The notes: generated by a model not told the origin, from the sequence alone. A DNA stretch of 64,000 nt from Eremothecium cymbalariae DBVPG#7215 (GCF_000235365.1 NC_016449.1:930001-994000); one strand, 5' to 3'; counted from the stretch's first letter, positions 1 through 10,911 are shown. Numbers and translations are program-made.

Positions 1-503
1 GATGCCATTATGAGACCACAACATGCGATTGTAACTGAGTGCATGTCTCCTACATGTGCTTCGTGTTCAAGTCTAACAGGCCATGTCAGGTACATTATGT
101 CAATTGACATGTTAGTCATGAACAGCTGGTGCTCCCTTGCATAGTAGAGAGAAGTCCTACAAGAATATACAGAGACATCAGGGACAGCCGACAGGTCAAG
201 AAATACCAACGGGTCAAGAAGACACCGAAGGGTCAAGGGGATAGACTACGGACGGGTTATTTGCCCCTGAGACATATATTAAACTTAATTAATATATATA
301 TATGCTTTCAATTAGTTGATATCGTCTTTTACGTTGCGTCGTTGTTGTAGTTATTTCAATAGAATGAAATGGAAACTCAGAGGAAGCAGAGAAGTATGCG
401 TGGAGAGGAATAAACTTAGATACTTCAAAGTGAGACAATCGAATACATAAACGGTTGGACTGGTTGCAGTATCTGCTGGGTACGGTGATTAATAGGGACA
501 ATA
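1..503. other. Intergenic region upstream of MDJ1
   Basis: No gene is supported here. A 73-codon open frame at 129-350 has no recognisable content and ends in an AT-rich stretch. An alternating TA run at about 290-303 could serve as TATA element for MDJ1. Three direct copies of GGTCAAG are listed separately. Confidence 0.6.
194..237. repeat. Three direct GGTCAAG repeats
   Basis: GGTCAAG occurs at 194-200, 212-218 and 231-237, so the copies start 18 and 19 bases apart. They lie about 270-310 bases upstream of the MDJ1 start codon. The regular spacing suggests either a decayed minisatellite or clustered binding sites; no factor is assigned. Confidence 0.5.
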
Positions 504-1982
504 ATGTTTAGATTATTAATAGGGAGGTCATCAGGAAGAGTTTTGTTAAAGAGACAGGCAGCAGGGTTTTCTAATGTAGCTAGTGGAAGATTTTGCAATG
601 GAGTTTTTGGAAGGACTTTTCATAGTGGACGTAGATTATGCCAGGAGATTAGAGATCCATATGAAACGTTAGGTGTTTCACGGGATGCTAGTACTTCGCA
701 GATTAAGAAGGCGTACTATAAGCTGGCTAAAAAGTACCATCCAGACATCAATAAGGATGAGGGTGCGGAAAAGAAGTTCCATGATTTGCAGAATGCATAC
801 GAAATCCTCTCAGATGAGAGTAAACGGAGCCAGTACGATCAATTTGGTGCGGCAGCGTTTAGCCAGGGAGGTGCAGCTGGTCCTGGGAACGGGGCTGGTG
901 GGTTCCAAGGAGGATTTGCCGGTTTTGGCGGGTTTGAAGGTTTCGGAGATTTTGGTGGTATTAACTTTGAAGATCTGTTTGGTGCGGCTTTTCGAGGTGG
1001 TTCAGGCTCTGGGGCATCAGGTGCTAGGGGTAGGAATGGAGCAAATTTTGTGCGTGAATATAAAGGAGATTCTATCCACGTACCATTCAATGTATCGTTT
1101 AAGGACGCTGTATTTGGTTTGAAAGGTATCAAGTTGAAATATTCCGCATATGATCAATGTGGTACATGCGCGGGATCGGGACTGAAAAGTGGTGCGAAGC
1201 GTTCTTCATGTTCCATTTGCCATGGCACTGGGACGCAAATGCATGTACGTGCGGGCTTTCAAATGGCATCGACCTGTACCCAGTGTAATGGTGAAGGATC
1301 TAGCATTCGCCGTTCTGACCAATGCAGCTCCTGTCGTGGTGAAGGTGTAGTATTTAACAGACAGAAGGAGATAGATGTGGATTTACCCCACGGGTTGCAA
1401 GATGGCGATGTTGTGAAGGTCCCCTCACAAGGTTCCTTCCCTCATGTTCAAGTCGATCCTGAAATGTCCCATACAATTCGCACCCGTAGAGGTGATCTAT
1501 TGATCCAGATTCGTGTGGAAAGAGACCCTCGTTTCCAAATTCGTAACAACTATGACATTTGGTACACACAGGATATCCCCATAACCACTGCAGCTCTAGG
1601 TGGTGTCGTAAACATCCCAACTGTGGATGGTGAGCAGTTACGATTAAAAATTGCACCGGGTACACAACATGAACAAGTAGTATCTGTTCCAAATAAAGGT
1701 GTTCCAAAAGGTCTCACGGCGTCCCGCGGTGATATGAAGGTACAGTATAAAATATCCTTGAGAAAGCCTCAATCAAAAGCTGAAAAATATTTGTGGGAAG
1801 CATTGGCTGATGTTACCGGTGATAATACCGCAAAACGTACTGAAAATCTAGGCTCCTCTTTCTGTGCCCAGAAATCGTCTGCCAATTCTACCCCTGAAAA
1901 TCCTGATGAGCCCAGTACCCTTGGTAAACTTGAACGATTCATTTCCAATGCCTTCAAAAGTATTAAGGGTGAAAACAAATGA
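504..1982 (+). CDS. MDJ1: Mdj1, mitochondrial DnaJ (Hsp40) co-chaperone
   Basis: This is the matrix J-protein that stimulates the Hsp70 Ssc1 during folding of imported proteins. The 492-residue product starts with a basic, Ser/Arg-rich presequence of about 50 residues. The J domain follows at about 52-115, with its HPD triad at H79-P80-D81. A Gly/Phe-rich linker comes next. Then there are four CxxCxGxG zinc motifs ([32 protein letters not shown]), all intact, and the C-terminal peptide-binding domains. Length is close to S. cerevisiae Mdj1 (511). The gene matches YFL016C and opens the YFL016-YFL026 synteny block in this window. The start is the first ATG and gives a good mitochondrial targeting sequence. 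Confidence 0.96.
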   Translation: MFRLLIGRSSGRVLLKRQAAGFSNVASGRFCNGVFGRTFHSGRRLCQEIRDPYETLGVSRDASTSQIKKAYYKLAKKYHPDINKDEGAEKKFHDLQNAYEILSDESKRSQYDQFGAAAFSQGGAAGPGNGAGGFQGGFAGFGGFEGFGDFGGINFEDLFGAAFRGGSGSGASGARGRNGANFVREYKGDSIHVPFNVSFKDAVFGLKGIKLKYSAYDQCGTCAGSGLKSGAKRSSCSICHGTGTQMHVRAGFQMASTCTQCNGEGSSIRRSDQCSSCRGEGVVFNRQKEIDVDLPHGLQDGDVVKVPSQGSFPHVQVDPEMSHTIRTRRGDLLIQIRVERDPRFQIRNNYDIWYTQDIPITTAALGGVVNIPTVDGEQLRLKIAPGTQHEQVVSVPNKGVPKGLTASRGDMKVQYKISLRKPQSKAEKYLWEALADVTGDNTAKRTENLGSSFCAQKSSANSTPENPDEPSTLGKLERFISNAFKSIKGENK

Positions 1983-2363
1983 ACCAATGAATCTTCTGTC
2001 CTTTGTCGTTTAATCTTTTCTCTCTTTGAATCTTACATATATGTATGCATCTATGTACGTATATATTGTATATAACTACTCTGGTCTTTCGATAGGTCAA
2101 GAGTTCATCTGTAAATATAATTTATTTATAAATATGTACGTCTATGATGTGCTGACTCTTTTTACTGCTGCATCGAATATCTGGGCTTTTTCCAAGACAT
2201 AAAAAAATTGTCCTCTAATAATAAGATTTCCGTTCTCACTACAACAGCTACATGTAGTAAGATACGCAGACTAAGTATCTATATTTACCCATTGTGACCG
2301 ATACAATTATTCCACTGCGTACAAGAAATCATAAAAAATACTGATTGCCTTACTAAAGATCTA
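1983..2363. other. Intergenic region MDJ1-EMA19
   Basis: AT-rich spacer containing the MDJ1 3' region (TATATA and TTTATAAATA runs suitable for 3'-end processing) and the EMA19 promoter. I see no gene or repeat in it. Confidence 0.6.
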
Positions 2364-2867
2364 ATGCTATCTCTATTGGAACAGAAATTCTACTACTTCT
2401 TCTTCCTTATTAATATCCCGATAAGCACTATCATCGATTCAACATCTGTCATCCCTGAAAAATATCACCTGGCCCCAGGCCTACTCAATTGGCATATTAG
2501 AACCAATAATGACTTCATTCTATATGAGAACGACACAATCCTTAAGGTTTTCACCGCTATAGAATTACTTTTCCAAGTTCCTTTTTACATCTTCGCTACA
2601 AGAAGTCTTTTAAAATTCTGGAAACTCTCCTCAATGAACACGGATGAAGCGAAAGCCGCTCGTTTTACATTGTGGCATAAACTAGCTGTGCTTATGCGCC
2701 TTTACGGTTTAAACGCCTCGAGCACCACGCTGTACCTGCTTTGGCAAATCTGGCACCGTGGCTACTACCCTACAACCGGCCTTCCTATGTCCCCACAAGA
2801 TAAATTGAAACTTGGCCTACTTTACTTGCCCTACTTCTTGCTTCCTGTCAGACTAATTTTCGCGTAA
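2364..2867 (+). CDS. EMA19: Ema19-like EXPERA/TMEM97-family membrane protein
   Basis: A 167-residue protein with four hydrophobic segments: about residues 8-25, 60-80, 105-127 and 147-165. The layout and motifs are those of the TMEM97/EXPERA family, which in S. cerevisiae is represented by Ema19 (YLR050C). Ema19 is an ER membrane protein linked to quality control of mitochondrial precursor proteins. The early aspartate in ISTIIDST and the glutamate in AIELLFQ fit the polar residues that line the ligand pocket in this family. The next gene looks like YLR049C, so the pair retains synteny. Relative to FCF2, however, it is inverted compared with S. cerevisiae. I rely on family pattern and context, not a full alignment. 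Confidence 0.8.
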   Translation: MLSLLEQKFYYFFFLINIPISTIIDSTSVIPEKYHLAPGLLNWHIRTNNDFILYENDTILKVFTAIELLFQVPFYIFATRSLLKFWKLSSMNTDEAKAARFTLWHKLAVLMRLYGLNASSTTLYLLWQIWHRGYYPTTGLPMSPQDKLKLGLLYLPYFLLPVRLIFA

Positions 2868-3547
2868 TTGAACACCTACTACTTACTACCTACCTACTGA
2901 GCCCCGCATCCTTTACGTCCTATGCAATTTTGGAGGTATCTTGGCTTGACATCACATGATGATTGATAACCTACCACTGCTCATTTTTTGCGTTAGTTAG
3001 GCTTCAACCTTATATTGGTTTCATCCTGAGACCCATACACTTCGGGCTGTGTAGACATCACCCTCAGTATCCACAAGCCTGCTCCTAAATAGGAATTTCG
3101 TACACACACGTCGAGAAATATACTGTAACACAATTTTGCATATGCAGTCTGCTACTTTGAGTTTATTTGTTTTCTAGTTGCTGGTTAACAAGTATAATTT
3201 CTCTCAACCTAAAACTTTCTTGAGGTGCGTGCCTTGCATGGCGGTGTGTTTTTGCAGACATATGACTGGACTGAAGGTGACCTCTTAATCTGTATCAGGT
3301 CTCAGTACAAGATTTAATAGGGCTTTTGAATGGGCAGTATATATAACATACTTTACGACAACTGCTATTAATAACACTATTTTTGGTTGGTCAAACGGAA
3401 AGGGAAGCAACGATCTTTATATTATTGAAGTTGGATCGCTTTCTTCAGAAATAGAACGGGACAAGACGGCGACGCTCGTTGTGTCTTATTGATATAAATA
3501 TCCTATTCTATCAGTTTAAGAAATTCTAAAGATATGACGCTATAACC
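2868..3547. other. Intergenic region EMA19 to YLR049C homolog
   Basis: A 680-base spacer with short CTACTTACTACC-type tracts at its left end. No coding signal was seen. A pair of C/D-box-like motifs at 2956-2962 and 3026-3029 was considered and rejected. Confidence 0.5.
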
Positions 3548-4828
3548 ATGCCTAAATATAATGACAAATTTAGCAATAGTTTGAGCTCTTCGGGAATTGA
3601 AGATATGGCTTCTACAGCTCCAGCCATAAGACAGCCTCAATACATACCCCCGCATGTCAGGCTCTATCAGGCCAGGCATAAGGTGCGCCACAAGGATCTC
3701 GCTACGGATAGTGGTATAACTATTGATTTGTCCGATGAGGAATCGAAGAGCTTGCTTTCACATAGTGTTCCGTTTATCGATGATAAACGGAATACGGTGT
3801 TTTCAAATTGCTCTTCTATTTTCTCTTTGCGAAGCCCTTATACGACAACTAGTGAGGCTCCCGATGCAGTTTCATGCTCGAAGGATGGGGTGGGATTTGT
3901 TCCTGGAGATGAGCTGATGCTTATCATGGAGAAGGATATTTCATATGAATCTATGGCATTAAGTATGGAGCCGGACGCTGCAAGCTCTGCGGACTCCCTC
4001 GAGCTTTTGCACTCTCTTGACTCGTCGTTGGGCAGAATGCCAACCCTCCCTCCTAGGCAGGCCCAAGAGGATGCAAAGTATCGTCAAGAAATTGGTGCCT
4101 TGAAGTGTCGGATTCAGAAGTCAGAATCCCGAAAGAGTAACCAACTGGAACGTGAAAGAAGACAGATTCAAAAAAGATGTCTGTATGTCGCAGAACAATG
4201 GCAGAACTTAATGTTCATGGATCGGGATGTCTGGTTGATTGAAATACGGAAGCGCAACTTGGAATGGGATGGAATCCCATGGCAGTTCAAAAACGAAATT
4301 TACAGCATGTGTCTCTGGAGTTTCACTTCTTTTCCCAGCGATGCCGTAGATCCCGCCATCGAGAGGCTCTTCAAGGCCATAAAACTTTTGTTTTTCGAAA
4401 GGACACAGGAGGTAGCATGGAACCTTCACAGAGGCTCCAAATGGTGGCAAGGCACGCCGCTAGAACCTAGAATCATAGAGGAGCTCGCTGCTGAATACCC
4501 TTCTCTCTTTTGTCACCTACAGGACACCCTACACCTCGGCATATGGCACGACTTTCTATTCAAAATCCCCCTTCATGCCCTTGCCAATAGCATCATTAAC
4601 AAGCCGAGAGACTTCCCTTCCTACGAGGATTGGCTTTTATGTTTGTTCGATGGGCTCATTATTTCCTCATACTACCACGAACTCGACTCTGCGTGGCTCA
4701 AAATAACCAAACACATATTAAAACATAACCATTATAAGTTCTTCGGCAACGTTCAGGAAGTCATGGAGGAGGTTGAGAAGGTTCAATTGGATATATATGG
4801 CCTGTTGAACTGGCTGCGCCAGCCTTAG
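3548..4828 (+). CDS. YLR049C-like protein of unknown function
   Basis: A 426-residue soluble protein without signal peptide or membrane segments. Residues 1-180 are Ser-rich and probably disordered. Residues about 180-220 form a charged helix that is likely a coiled coil, with RQEIGALKCRIQK followed by LERERRQIQKRC. The C-terminal half is rich in Trp and aromatic residues and looks globular. Its length nearly equals that of uncharacterised S. cerevisiae YLR049C (428), which sits next to EMA19 (YLR050C) exactly as here. I infer orthology from position, orientation and size, not from remembered sequence. No function can be assigned. Confidence 0.65.
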   Translation: MPKYNDKFSNSLSSSGIEDMASTAPAIRQPQYIPPHVRLYQARHKVRHKDLATDSGITIDLSDEESKSLLSHSVPFIDDKRNTVFSNCSSIFSLRSPYTTTSEAPDAVSCSKDGVGFVPGDELMLIMEKDISYESMALSMEPDAASSADSLELLHSLDSSLGRMPTLPPRQAQEDAKYRQEIGALKCRIQKSESRKSNQLERERRQIQKRCLYVAEQWQNLMFMDRDVWLIEIRKRNLEWDGIPWQFKNEIYSMCLWSFTSFPSDAVDPAIERLFKAIKLLFFERTQEVAWNLHRGSKWWQGTPLEPRIIEELAAEYPSLFCHLQDTLHLGIWHDFLFKIPLHALANSIINKPRDFPSYEDWLLCLFDGLIISSYYHELDSAWLKITKHILKHNHYKFFGNVQEVMEEVEKVQLDIYGLLNWLRQP

Positions 4829-5009
4829 AATAGAACTTCGTACCCAGTGACCCTTGATTTCTTCACATAAGGGGAATTCGAGGTTCGGTTTTCCAGTTGG
4901 CAAATTCCAAGACCACCATATATTATGCGAGCTCTTATTCAAATATCCACCACGATATAGACTTGCAAAAGCAGTGGTCCCATTAGTTGCAAGTAGCGGT
5001 CGACTTACC

Positions 5010-5513
5010 ATGACCATACTACCAGAAGGTTACCAAATCAGAAGAACTGAGGCGCAGGACTATTCCGGGGTTATTCACACTCTGAAAGTTCTGACGACTG
5101 TGGGCAATGTCACACAACAGGAATTTTGCGATACAATTGAGTACTGGAAAACCGTGAAGGTACCCATTGTTGCAAACCGAAAAACGAGGCAACCTGCTGA
5201 AGAGGTACTTGCATACAATCCGCTTGTAATCACTGATGATACTGGTAACGTAGTTGCGACTGGGAATATTATCATCGAAGCCAAGTTAATCCATCATTGT
5301 GGATTGGTTGGTCACATCGAAGATATCGCTGTTGCTATGGATCAACGAGGTAAGCGGCTAGGAAAGTTGCTGATTGACAAATTAACAGAGATCGGCAAAA
5401 ATGCAGGGTGCTACAAGATAGTCTTAGATTGCGACCCTAAGAACGCCGAGTTTTACGAAAAATGTGGCTACACCCAGGCTGGCTTGTCGATGCAAGTTAG
5501 GTTCAAGGACTAA
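5010..5513 (+). CDS. GNA1: Gna1, glucosamine-6-phosphate N-acetyltransferase
   Basis: This GNAT-fold enzyme transfers acetyl from acetyl-CoA to glucosamine-6-phosphate in the UDP-GlcNAc pathway that feeds chitin, GPI anchors and N-glycans. The 167-residue product aligns along its length with S. cerevisiae Gna1 (159). It has the conserved start (ILPEGYQIRR), the LKVLTTVG helix, the GHIEDIAV strand and a GKLLIDKL acetyl-CoA loop. The C-terminal YKIVLDCD...FYEKCGY segment forms the active site. An open frame continues upstream to 4854 without an in-frame ATG, so the start is set at 5010, where homology begins. It matches YFL017C next to SMX2, in conserved orientation. Confidence 0.96.
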   Translation: MTILPEGYQIRRTEAQDYSGVIHTLKVLTTVGNVTQQEFCDTIEYWKTVKVPIVANRKTRQPAEEVLAYNPLVITDDTGNVVATGNIIIEAKLIHHCGLVGHIEDIAVAMDQRGKRLGKLLIDKLTEIGKNAGCYKIVLDCDPKNAEFYEKCGYTQAGLSMQVRFKD

Positions 5514-5669
5514 CTTAAATATCCGTGATATTAATATTATTTTACAGATTTATAAAAAAAATGTAGTCTAAGTCAAATACATGGCAGTCTCCTCCTTGTT
5601 TATCGGTTCGATATCCTCCTTTTTAACAGCAACTCGCTCCCAAAACAAGAGCACCCTCAGACATCCTTC

Positions 5670-5979
5670 TTAAGATAAGCTCTCCAATGGCTCCAAAGAT
5701 ACTATTGAGTTCCCTCGGATTACTGTATGGTCTCCAAGAGGAAATTTCCTACCATTCTTGTGTACTTCCAATGCATCATCCAACACAACATTAAGAAATA
5801 CATCATATCCTCTCAGCACCCCAACAACTTTCCGTGACCCATTCAACTGGATGAATAACTTCCTCTCCATGTACTATAATATTTCATTTTCGCTGTTAGT
5901 AACGTCTACTCCATATATACGACTTTTCAAAAAAGAATAAAGAATAACATACCTTTTTGAGCTCCGGTGTTGATACCAT
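5670..5979 (-). CDS. SMX2: SmG, core snRNP protein (two exons)
   Basis: This is the smallest Sm-ring subunit, shared by the U1, U2, U4 and U5 snRNPs. Exon 1 is 5953-5979 (ATG and eight more codons, MVSTPELKK). An intron occupies 5874-5952. Exon 2 is 5670-5873 and begins YMERKLFIQLNG. The joined product is 76 residues, against 77 in S. cerevisiae YFL017W-A. The Sm1 motif (GSRKVVGVLRGYDVFLN) and Sm2 motif (IRGNSIVSLE) are both intact. Without splicing the frame would start at an internal Met and lose nine conserved N-terminal residues. The S. cerevisiae gene is, to my knowledge, intron-less. Position between GNA1 and LPD1 is conserved. Confidence 0.94.
5874..5952 (-). other. SMX2: Spliceosomal intron in SMX2 (79 nt)
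   Basis: Read on the minus strand: donor GTATGT at 5952-5947, branch site TACTAAC at 5901-5895, acceptor TATAG ending at 5874. It lies in phase 0 between Lys9 and Tyr10. All three signals are the strict yeast consensus. Confidence 0.93.
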
Positions 5980-6059
5980 AATTACTATACCCCTCGCACG
6001 CGCCTAACGTAATCAATCCCAAGAAAACAAACTATCTACTCCTTGGCTTTCCACCGTTT

Positions 6060-6542
6060 TTATACGTCTAGGAATTGTAATCCTTCCTCCCAAGGAGAAA
6101 GCTCTTTAGGCAGAGAAAGACATTCGATGATCTCCGTCCAACATGATACGGCGCCAAACGCCCACATATATATGTTAGGCACTGCAATCCACGTATCCAA
6201 GCCTTGGCAACTGTTCCAGAGACTCTGGCGAACACCTAACAACACTTAAGCCTTCCTCCTCGAAGCAGTATACCTCTCTGATACACATGGATCCACGCCA
6301 GAAGCCCATTAGTCCTCTAAGAATCACTTAGTACGAATTCATTCCCAAGCTTTCCCAGCTTCTGGCGGTGGCTAGAACACAGTATAACATATCTCCAAGA
6401 ATGCCCTTGGGTGCTTGGTTGCCATAGAACTCTATATCATCCCAGTAACAAGCAGGATCTGCTTGCGTACGCCTCAAAGCTCTTTTTGGCCCTGAATGAG
6501 TGTAGGAATGACTTGTGAATTAATTTCAGGAATCTTGAAATC
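6060..6542 (-). pseudogene. Decayed protein-coding relic between SMX2 and LPD1
   Basis: No intact gene spans this stretch, yet the minus strand reads as protein in consecutive, mutually shifted frames. Segment 6474-6542 reads DFKIPEINSQVIPTLIQG and then meets a TGA. Segment 6329-6474 reads PACYWDDIEFYGN and GILGDMLYCVLATARSW and then meets a TAA. Segment 6060-6245 reads SLWNSCQGLDTWI and YMWAFGAVSCW. High Trp, Cys and Tyr content and sense-like composition in neighbouring frames suggest a gene broken by several frameshifts. The family was not recognised. S. cerevisiae has no clear gene at this spot. The downstream part is less convincing than the first two segments. Confidence 0.45.
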
Positions 6543-6755
6543 CGTACACCACGTTCAGAACCAATGATATTCAGCTGAAATAAAAAATGTGAAGAGATTT
6601 TTTGTTGAAAAGGGAGATTTTAACTGCGGTTTCTTAGAAATAGTTTAGTTAGATAGGTTAGTATTCGACAAGTGGGTTGTTCCAGCCAGAAGTAAGAGTT
6701 ATTTTTGCACTCTTTGGTGGTATCATTTGAAGTAGTATTTGCAGAAACTGAAAAT

Positions 6756-8249
6756 ATGTTAAAATCAATTGTGTGTTCAGCTTCTAAACGTTCGTTACAT
6801 CAATCGACTACTTTGCAAGCCGTTAAGAAGCAGCACGATGTGGTTGTTATTGGTGGAGGTCCTGGTGGATATGTTGCTGCTATTAAGGCAGCACAGTTGG
6901 GATTCAATACAGCATGCATTGAAAAGCGTGGAAGTTTGGGTGGCACGTGTTTGAATGTTGGATGTATTCCATCGAAGGCGCTTTTGAACAACTCGCATAT
7001 GTTCCACCAAATGAAACATGATGCCAAGCAGAGAGGTATTGATGTGAATGGGTCAGTGGATATAAATATGGGTCAGTTCCAGAAAGCAAAGGACACAGTT
7101 GTTAAGCAGTTGACTGGTGGTATCGAGATGTTGTTCAAGAAGAACGGGGTTACTTACTACAAAGGTTTGGGCTCTTTTGAAGATGCGTATAATGTAAAGG
7201 TTTCCCCAGTTGAAGGTCTCAAGGGGTCCGTTGCTGAGGATACCATTTTGAATGCAAAGAATATTATTGTTGCCACTGGTTCTGAAGTTACTCCATTCCC
7301 AGGTATTAAGATTGACGAGGAAAGGATTGTGTCTTCTACTGGTGCTTTGTCTCTTGCTGAAGTTCCAAAGAAGTTGGCTATTATTGGTGGTGGTATTATT
7401 GGTCTAGAAATGGGTTCCGTTTACGCTCGATTGGGGTCCGAGGTCACAGTGATTGAATTCCAGCCTCAGATTGGTGCTACCATGGATGGCGAAGTTGCCT
7501 CAACCACTGAAAAGTTCTTGAAAAAGCAAGGCTTTTCCTTCAAACTAGGTACCAAGGTTCTTTCTGCTGAGAGAAATGGCGATGTGGTTGATATCAAGGC
7601 AGAAAATGTGAAATCTGGAAAGGTAGAATCCTTGCAGGCTGATGTTTTGTTGGTCGCTATTGGTAGAAGGCCATACTTTAACGGCCTAAACGCTGAGAAT
7701 TTAGGTCTCGACATCGACCAACGTGGCAGGTTGGTCATTGACTCTCAGTTTAGCACTAAATTCCCTCATATCAAGGTTATCGGTGACGTTACTTTTGGTC
7801 CAATGTTAGCCCACAAAGCAGAGGAAGAAGGTATTGCGGCAGCGGAATATATCAAGTCTGGTCATGGCCATGTAAACTACGCTAATATTCCTTCAGTGAT
7901 GTATTCTCACCCAGAGGTTGCGTGGGTAGGTAAGACTGAAGAACAACTAAAGGAAGCTAGCATCTCTTACAAAGTCGGTAAGTTCCCATTCATGGCCAAC
8001 TCTAGAGCAAAATCCAACTTGGATACTGAAGGCTTTGTCAAGATCTTGATCGATGCTGAAACTGAGCGTCTGCTAGGTGCCCATATTGTTGGTCCAAACG
8101 CAGGCGAAATGATTGCTGAAGCTGGCTTGGCTTTGGAATATGGTGCTTCTGCTGAAGATATTGCCAGAGTCTGCCACGCACACCCAACTCTATCTGAGGC
8201 ATTCAAGGAAGCAAACTTGGCCGCCTTCTCAAAACCTATTAACTTTTGA
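6756..8249 (+). CDS. LPD1: Lpd1, dihydrolipoamide dehydrogenase (E3)
   Basis: This mitochondrial flavoprotein reoxidises lipoamide in the pyruvate, 2-oxoglutarate and branched-chain dehydrogenase complexes and in glycine cleavage. The 497-residue product (499 in S. cerevisiae) begins with a short Ser/Arg-rich presequence. It then shows the FAD-binding [10 protein letters not shown] motif at about 33-42 and the redox disulfide in CLNVGC (C65, C70). The NAD-binding [17 protein letters not shown] follows, and the C-terminal [10 protein letters not shown] carries the catalytic His/Glu pair. The start at 6756 gives a typical targeting sequence; no upstream in-frame ATG exists. It is the ortholog of YFL018C. 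Confidence 0.97.
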   Translation: MLKSIVCSASKRSLHQSTTLQAVKKQHDVVVIGGGPGGYVAAIKAAQLGFNTACIEKRGSLGGTCLNVGCIPSKALLNNSHMFHQMKHDAKQRGIDVNGSVDINMGQFQKAKDTVVKQLTGGIEMLFKKNGVTYYKGLGSFEDAYNVKVSPVEGLKGSVAEDTILNAKNIIVATGSEVTPFPGIKIDEERIVSSTGALSLAEVPKKLAIIGGGIIGLEMGSVYARLGSEVTVIEFQPQIGATMDGEVASTTEKFLKKQGFSFKLGTKVLSAERNGDVVDIKAENVKSGKVESLQADVLLVAIGRRPYFNGLNAENLGLDIDQRGRLVIDSQFSTKFPHIKVIGDVTFGPMLAHKAEEEGIAAAEYIKSGHGHVNYANIPSVMYSHPEVAWVGKTEEQLKEASISYKVGKFPFMANSRAKSNLDTEGFVKILIDAETERLLGAHIVGPNAGEMIAEAGLALEYGASAEDIARVCHAHPTLSEAFKEANLAAFSKPINF

Positions 8250-8647
8250 TCTACACATATCTATGAATATAGACCTTGTGTACCTGTAAATGAAGACGGT
8301 GGAAATCCGCATTCTACTTTCCTCTTTCACGAAACTAAAAGAATTCTCGTGATTAGCCAAATAAATATTCACGTTTACTTTTAACAGTTCTAAATAAATA
8401 TATCTCTATCCAGTGTCTTGATTTCAGTTACGATTATACACATAAAAAATAATGTCAAATAATGTATGCTAGCTACTTTAATTAAAATGTCTAGAGTAAC
8501 GTAACTTCTACCGTTCTGCCTTTTTTGTTTGGATTAAAATGGGAGGATCCACATGTAAAAAACAACCCAACTCACTATACAAAACTCTACCAATACTTCA
8601 TGACAAATTCTTAAAACAAAGACGCATACAAAAAACAACTGCCGTGA
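8250..8647. other. Convergent intergenic region LPD1/GAT1
   Basis: A 398-base AT-rich spacer between the 3' ends of LPD1 and GAT1. It holds poly-A/T tracts expected for two facing transcript ends and no coding signal. Confidence 0.6.
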
Positions 8648-10621
8648 TTATAAACTCAAGGTCAGCCATTCCCAATTTGGACCTCCAGAATTCTCTGGAT
8701 ATTGTTCATTGCTAAGCACTTGTTGTTCTGTGGACAGATAAAGGCTTAGACCGTCATTATTTGTAGCGTTAGTTAAAGGATCTGTTACCATATTATTCGC
8801 TGCAGACAGCCCATTACCTACGTCATTTAGGAATGGAGACTGAAATTGCTGAACTCCAGGAGAGATTCCAGGTACCGAATTAACCGCACCTATTGGAGAA
8901 TTTTGTTGATTAGACGTAAGCGTTAGCAACTTATTCGAAGATGGCTTCTTCATAGCTGGTGGTCTTCTCCCCAAATTGCTGCCATATGAAGTTGCGCCTT
9001 GTCGTTGTGGTGCTCCAGTTATCGATAAATCCTTTGAAGGGGATAAGCCTGACCCATTATTGCTATTACTATTACTATTATTATTCTTTGGAGATTCGCT
9101 CGAATTCTTGGATGAGCCTAACGAACTTCTATTGGATGACCTTTGGCGTTTTTTAATAACATCTGTTTTTAGAGAAAGAGGACGCACCACACCATGTAAT
9201 TTCAAAAATAGACCACATGCATTGCACAGGGGGTTTCCTTGTGGATCTCTCCTCCATAAAGGAGTTGTCTTTGTGTGACAGTTTGTACATTTAGTATCTG
9301 ATTTTAAGATTGGTTTACTACTTCTTTGATGTGAAGGATCAGACTGTGTTTTGTTAGCGGAAACTGAGGATGGAGCCAAATTATGGGCAGACCCGTTATA
9401 TACACCCAGAGATATGTTAGACCTCACAGATGGTGATGATTTGGTAAAAGCCTTTTTCCGCACGAACTTCTGCTGCTGAGAACCACGTCTACTAGTAACT
9501 CCGTCATGTCCGGATATTAACGAAGGGATATTTGCAGCCACAGCCAGTGGGCTGGAATTAACCGCTGTCACAGGCTTCCTGGAGGGAACGGTCATCAACG
9601 CTACCCCCACTGTAGTAGTCGTTTTTTGTGGCGAAACATCCATATCATTTTTGGGCGTTGACAAGTCTTGCAACGATATTTCGCTTCCAGTCGAAGGCAA
9701 AGATATCGGTAAGAGTTCTGAACTTACCGCATGTGACCCTAACCCAAACTTCGACGCTACTAAACTACCAGAATTTAGTAACATACCCCGCAGCTCATGA
9801 TCACGATCGCCAACGTTGTCGCTTAAACCACCGCCCCTGCTGCTACGGACATCAGGGGTATCCACATCACCACCAGCCGCACAAGCTGCCGTTGCATGAC
9901 CAAATTGAAGCGGAGTCCATTTGGTGGTCTCATTAACCGCTACAGGCGACATGTCATCAGAATCCACTGCTAACATCAAATGTTCGCCAGAATGTGTCGC
10001 ATAACCATCCTTTACCTGACCACTGGGAGAGGGTTCAACACCAGAAACCAACCCGTGGTACATATCTATGGGCATAAACCCTACCGGTTGGTCATAACTG
10101 GAAAATGACCCAGAATGAAGACCCCTTGTTGCATCAAACAACAGATCGGAATCGCCAGATTCAAGCCCGTGATGAGAAGTCACAGACAACCCCTCGCTGC
10201 TATCAAACAGCGAGTCCCCGTCCGTCTCTAGAAACTGGCTATTAATATTATAGCCAGGTCCACAACCTACGTCCACCACACCCCCCTCCTCCTCTTCATC
10301 GACCGTCGCACCAAACGAAGAATTAATATCACCATCCATCATCCCACAATCATGAGCTCCCCCTCCAATCCATCCCCCACCCATTCTATCGTCAACAAAC
10401 TCCATCCTCCCATCCCCCCCCCACTTCTCCATCTTCATCCTCATCCCCATGACCTTCCACGTTAAAGTAGACATGTTGTTCTTATATTGCAGTGAGGATT
10501 TAGCATTACAATGCATCCTCCCAAGCAACTCTGTGCACGAATCCAATATAAAGTCCTGTGTTAACCTCCTGTCGTCGTCGCCCTCTTGCCCCTCTGCCAA
10601 CTCCCGATTTATTGTCGACAT
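8648..10621 (-). CDS. GAT1: Gat1-type GATA transcription activator
   Basis: This is a nitrogen-catabolite regulator that binds GATAAG elements. The 657-residue product carries one GATA zinc finger at about residues 443-470, with the Cys pairs of [14 protein letters not shown] and [12 protein letters not shown] and the basic tail [17 protein letters not shown]. Near the N terminus the sequence [12 protein letters not shown] followed by [12 protein letters not shown] fits the conserved N-terminal motif of fungal Gat1/Gln3/AreA proteins. Much of the rest is acidic or Ser/Asn-rich and probably disordered. Synteny with YFL021W, between LPD1 and FRS2, favours GAT1 over GLN3. The leader contains GATA sites, consistent with auto- or cross-regulation by GATA factors. 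Confidence 0.92.
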   Translation of the reverse strand: MSTINRELAEGQEGDDDRRLTQDFILDSCTELLGRMHCNAKSSLQYKNNMSTLTWKVMGMRMKMEKWGGDGRMEFVDDRMGGGWIGGGAHDCGMMDGDINSSFGATVDEEEEGGVVDVGCGPGYNINSQFLETDGDSLFDSSEGLSVTSHHGLESGDSDLLFDATRGLHSGSFSSYDQPVGFMPIDMYHGLVSGVEPSPSGQVKDGYATHSGEHLMLAVDSDDMSPVAVNETTKWTPLQFGHATAACAAGGDVDTPDVRSSRGGGLSDNVGDRDHELRGMLLNSGSLVASKFGLGSHAVSSELLPISLPSTGSEISLQDLSTPKNDMDVSPQKTTTTVGVALMTVPSRKPVTAVNSSPLAVAANIPSLISGHDGVTSRRGSQQQKFVRKKAFTKSSPSVRSNISLGVYNGSAHNLAPSSVSANKTQSDPSHQRSSKPILKSDTKCTNCHTKTTPLWRRDPQGNPLCNACGLFLKLHGVVRPLSLKTDVIKKRQRSSNRSSLGSSKNSSESPKNNNSNSNSNNGSGLSPSKDLSITGAPQRQGATSYGSNLGRRPPAMKKPSSNKLLTLTSNQQNSPIGAVNSVPGISPGVQQFQSPFLNDVGNGLSAANNMVTDPLTNATNNDGLSLYLSTEQQVLSNEQYPENSGGPNWEWLTLSL

Positions 10622-10911
10622 ATTATAGCTTTCAAACCCCCTATATAATAATAATAATAATTACAAGACCAATTAACTTTTATAAGCTATAATAATAATA
10701 ATAATTGATTCTCCTGCCTAAAAAAAATTAAAAAAACAATTTAAAACAAACTTTACAGGTAAATTATTACTGCTGCCTCTTTCCAGTTCCAGTTCCAGTT
10801 CTGCCGTTCTTGTCTCCGTCTATAACCCTCGTCGTCTTGTCTGTGTCTCTCTAATGTCTTGCTTATGTCTCCTTCTGTCTTTTCCCGCTCCCTCTATCTT
10901 TCACTTTTCTC

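Noticed and set aside
2956..3029. C-box (ATGATGA) and D-box (CTGA) 63 bases apart, resembling a C/D snoRNA
   Set aside because: No terminal stem flanks the boxes and no C'/D' pair or rRNA guide element was evident; short motifs occur by chance.
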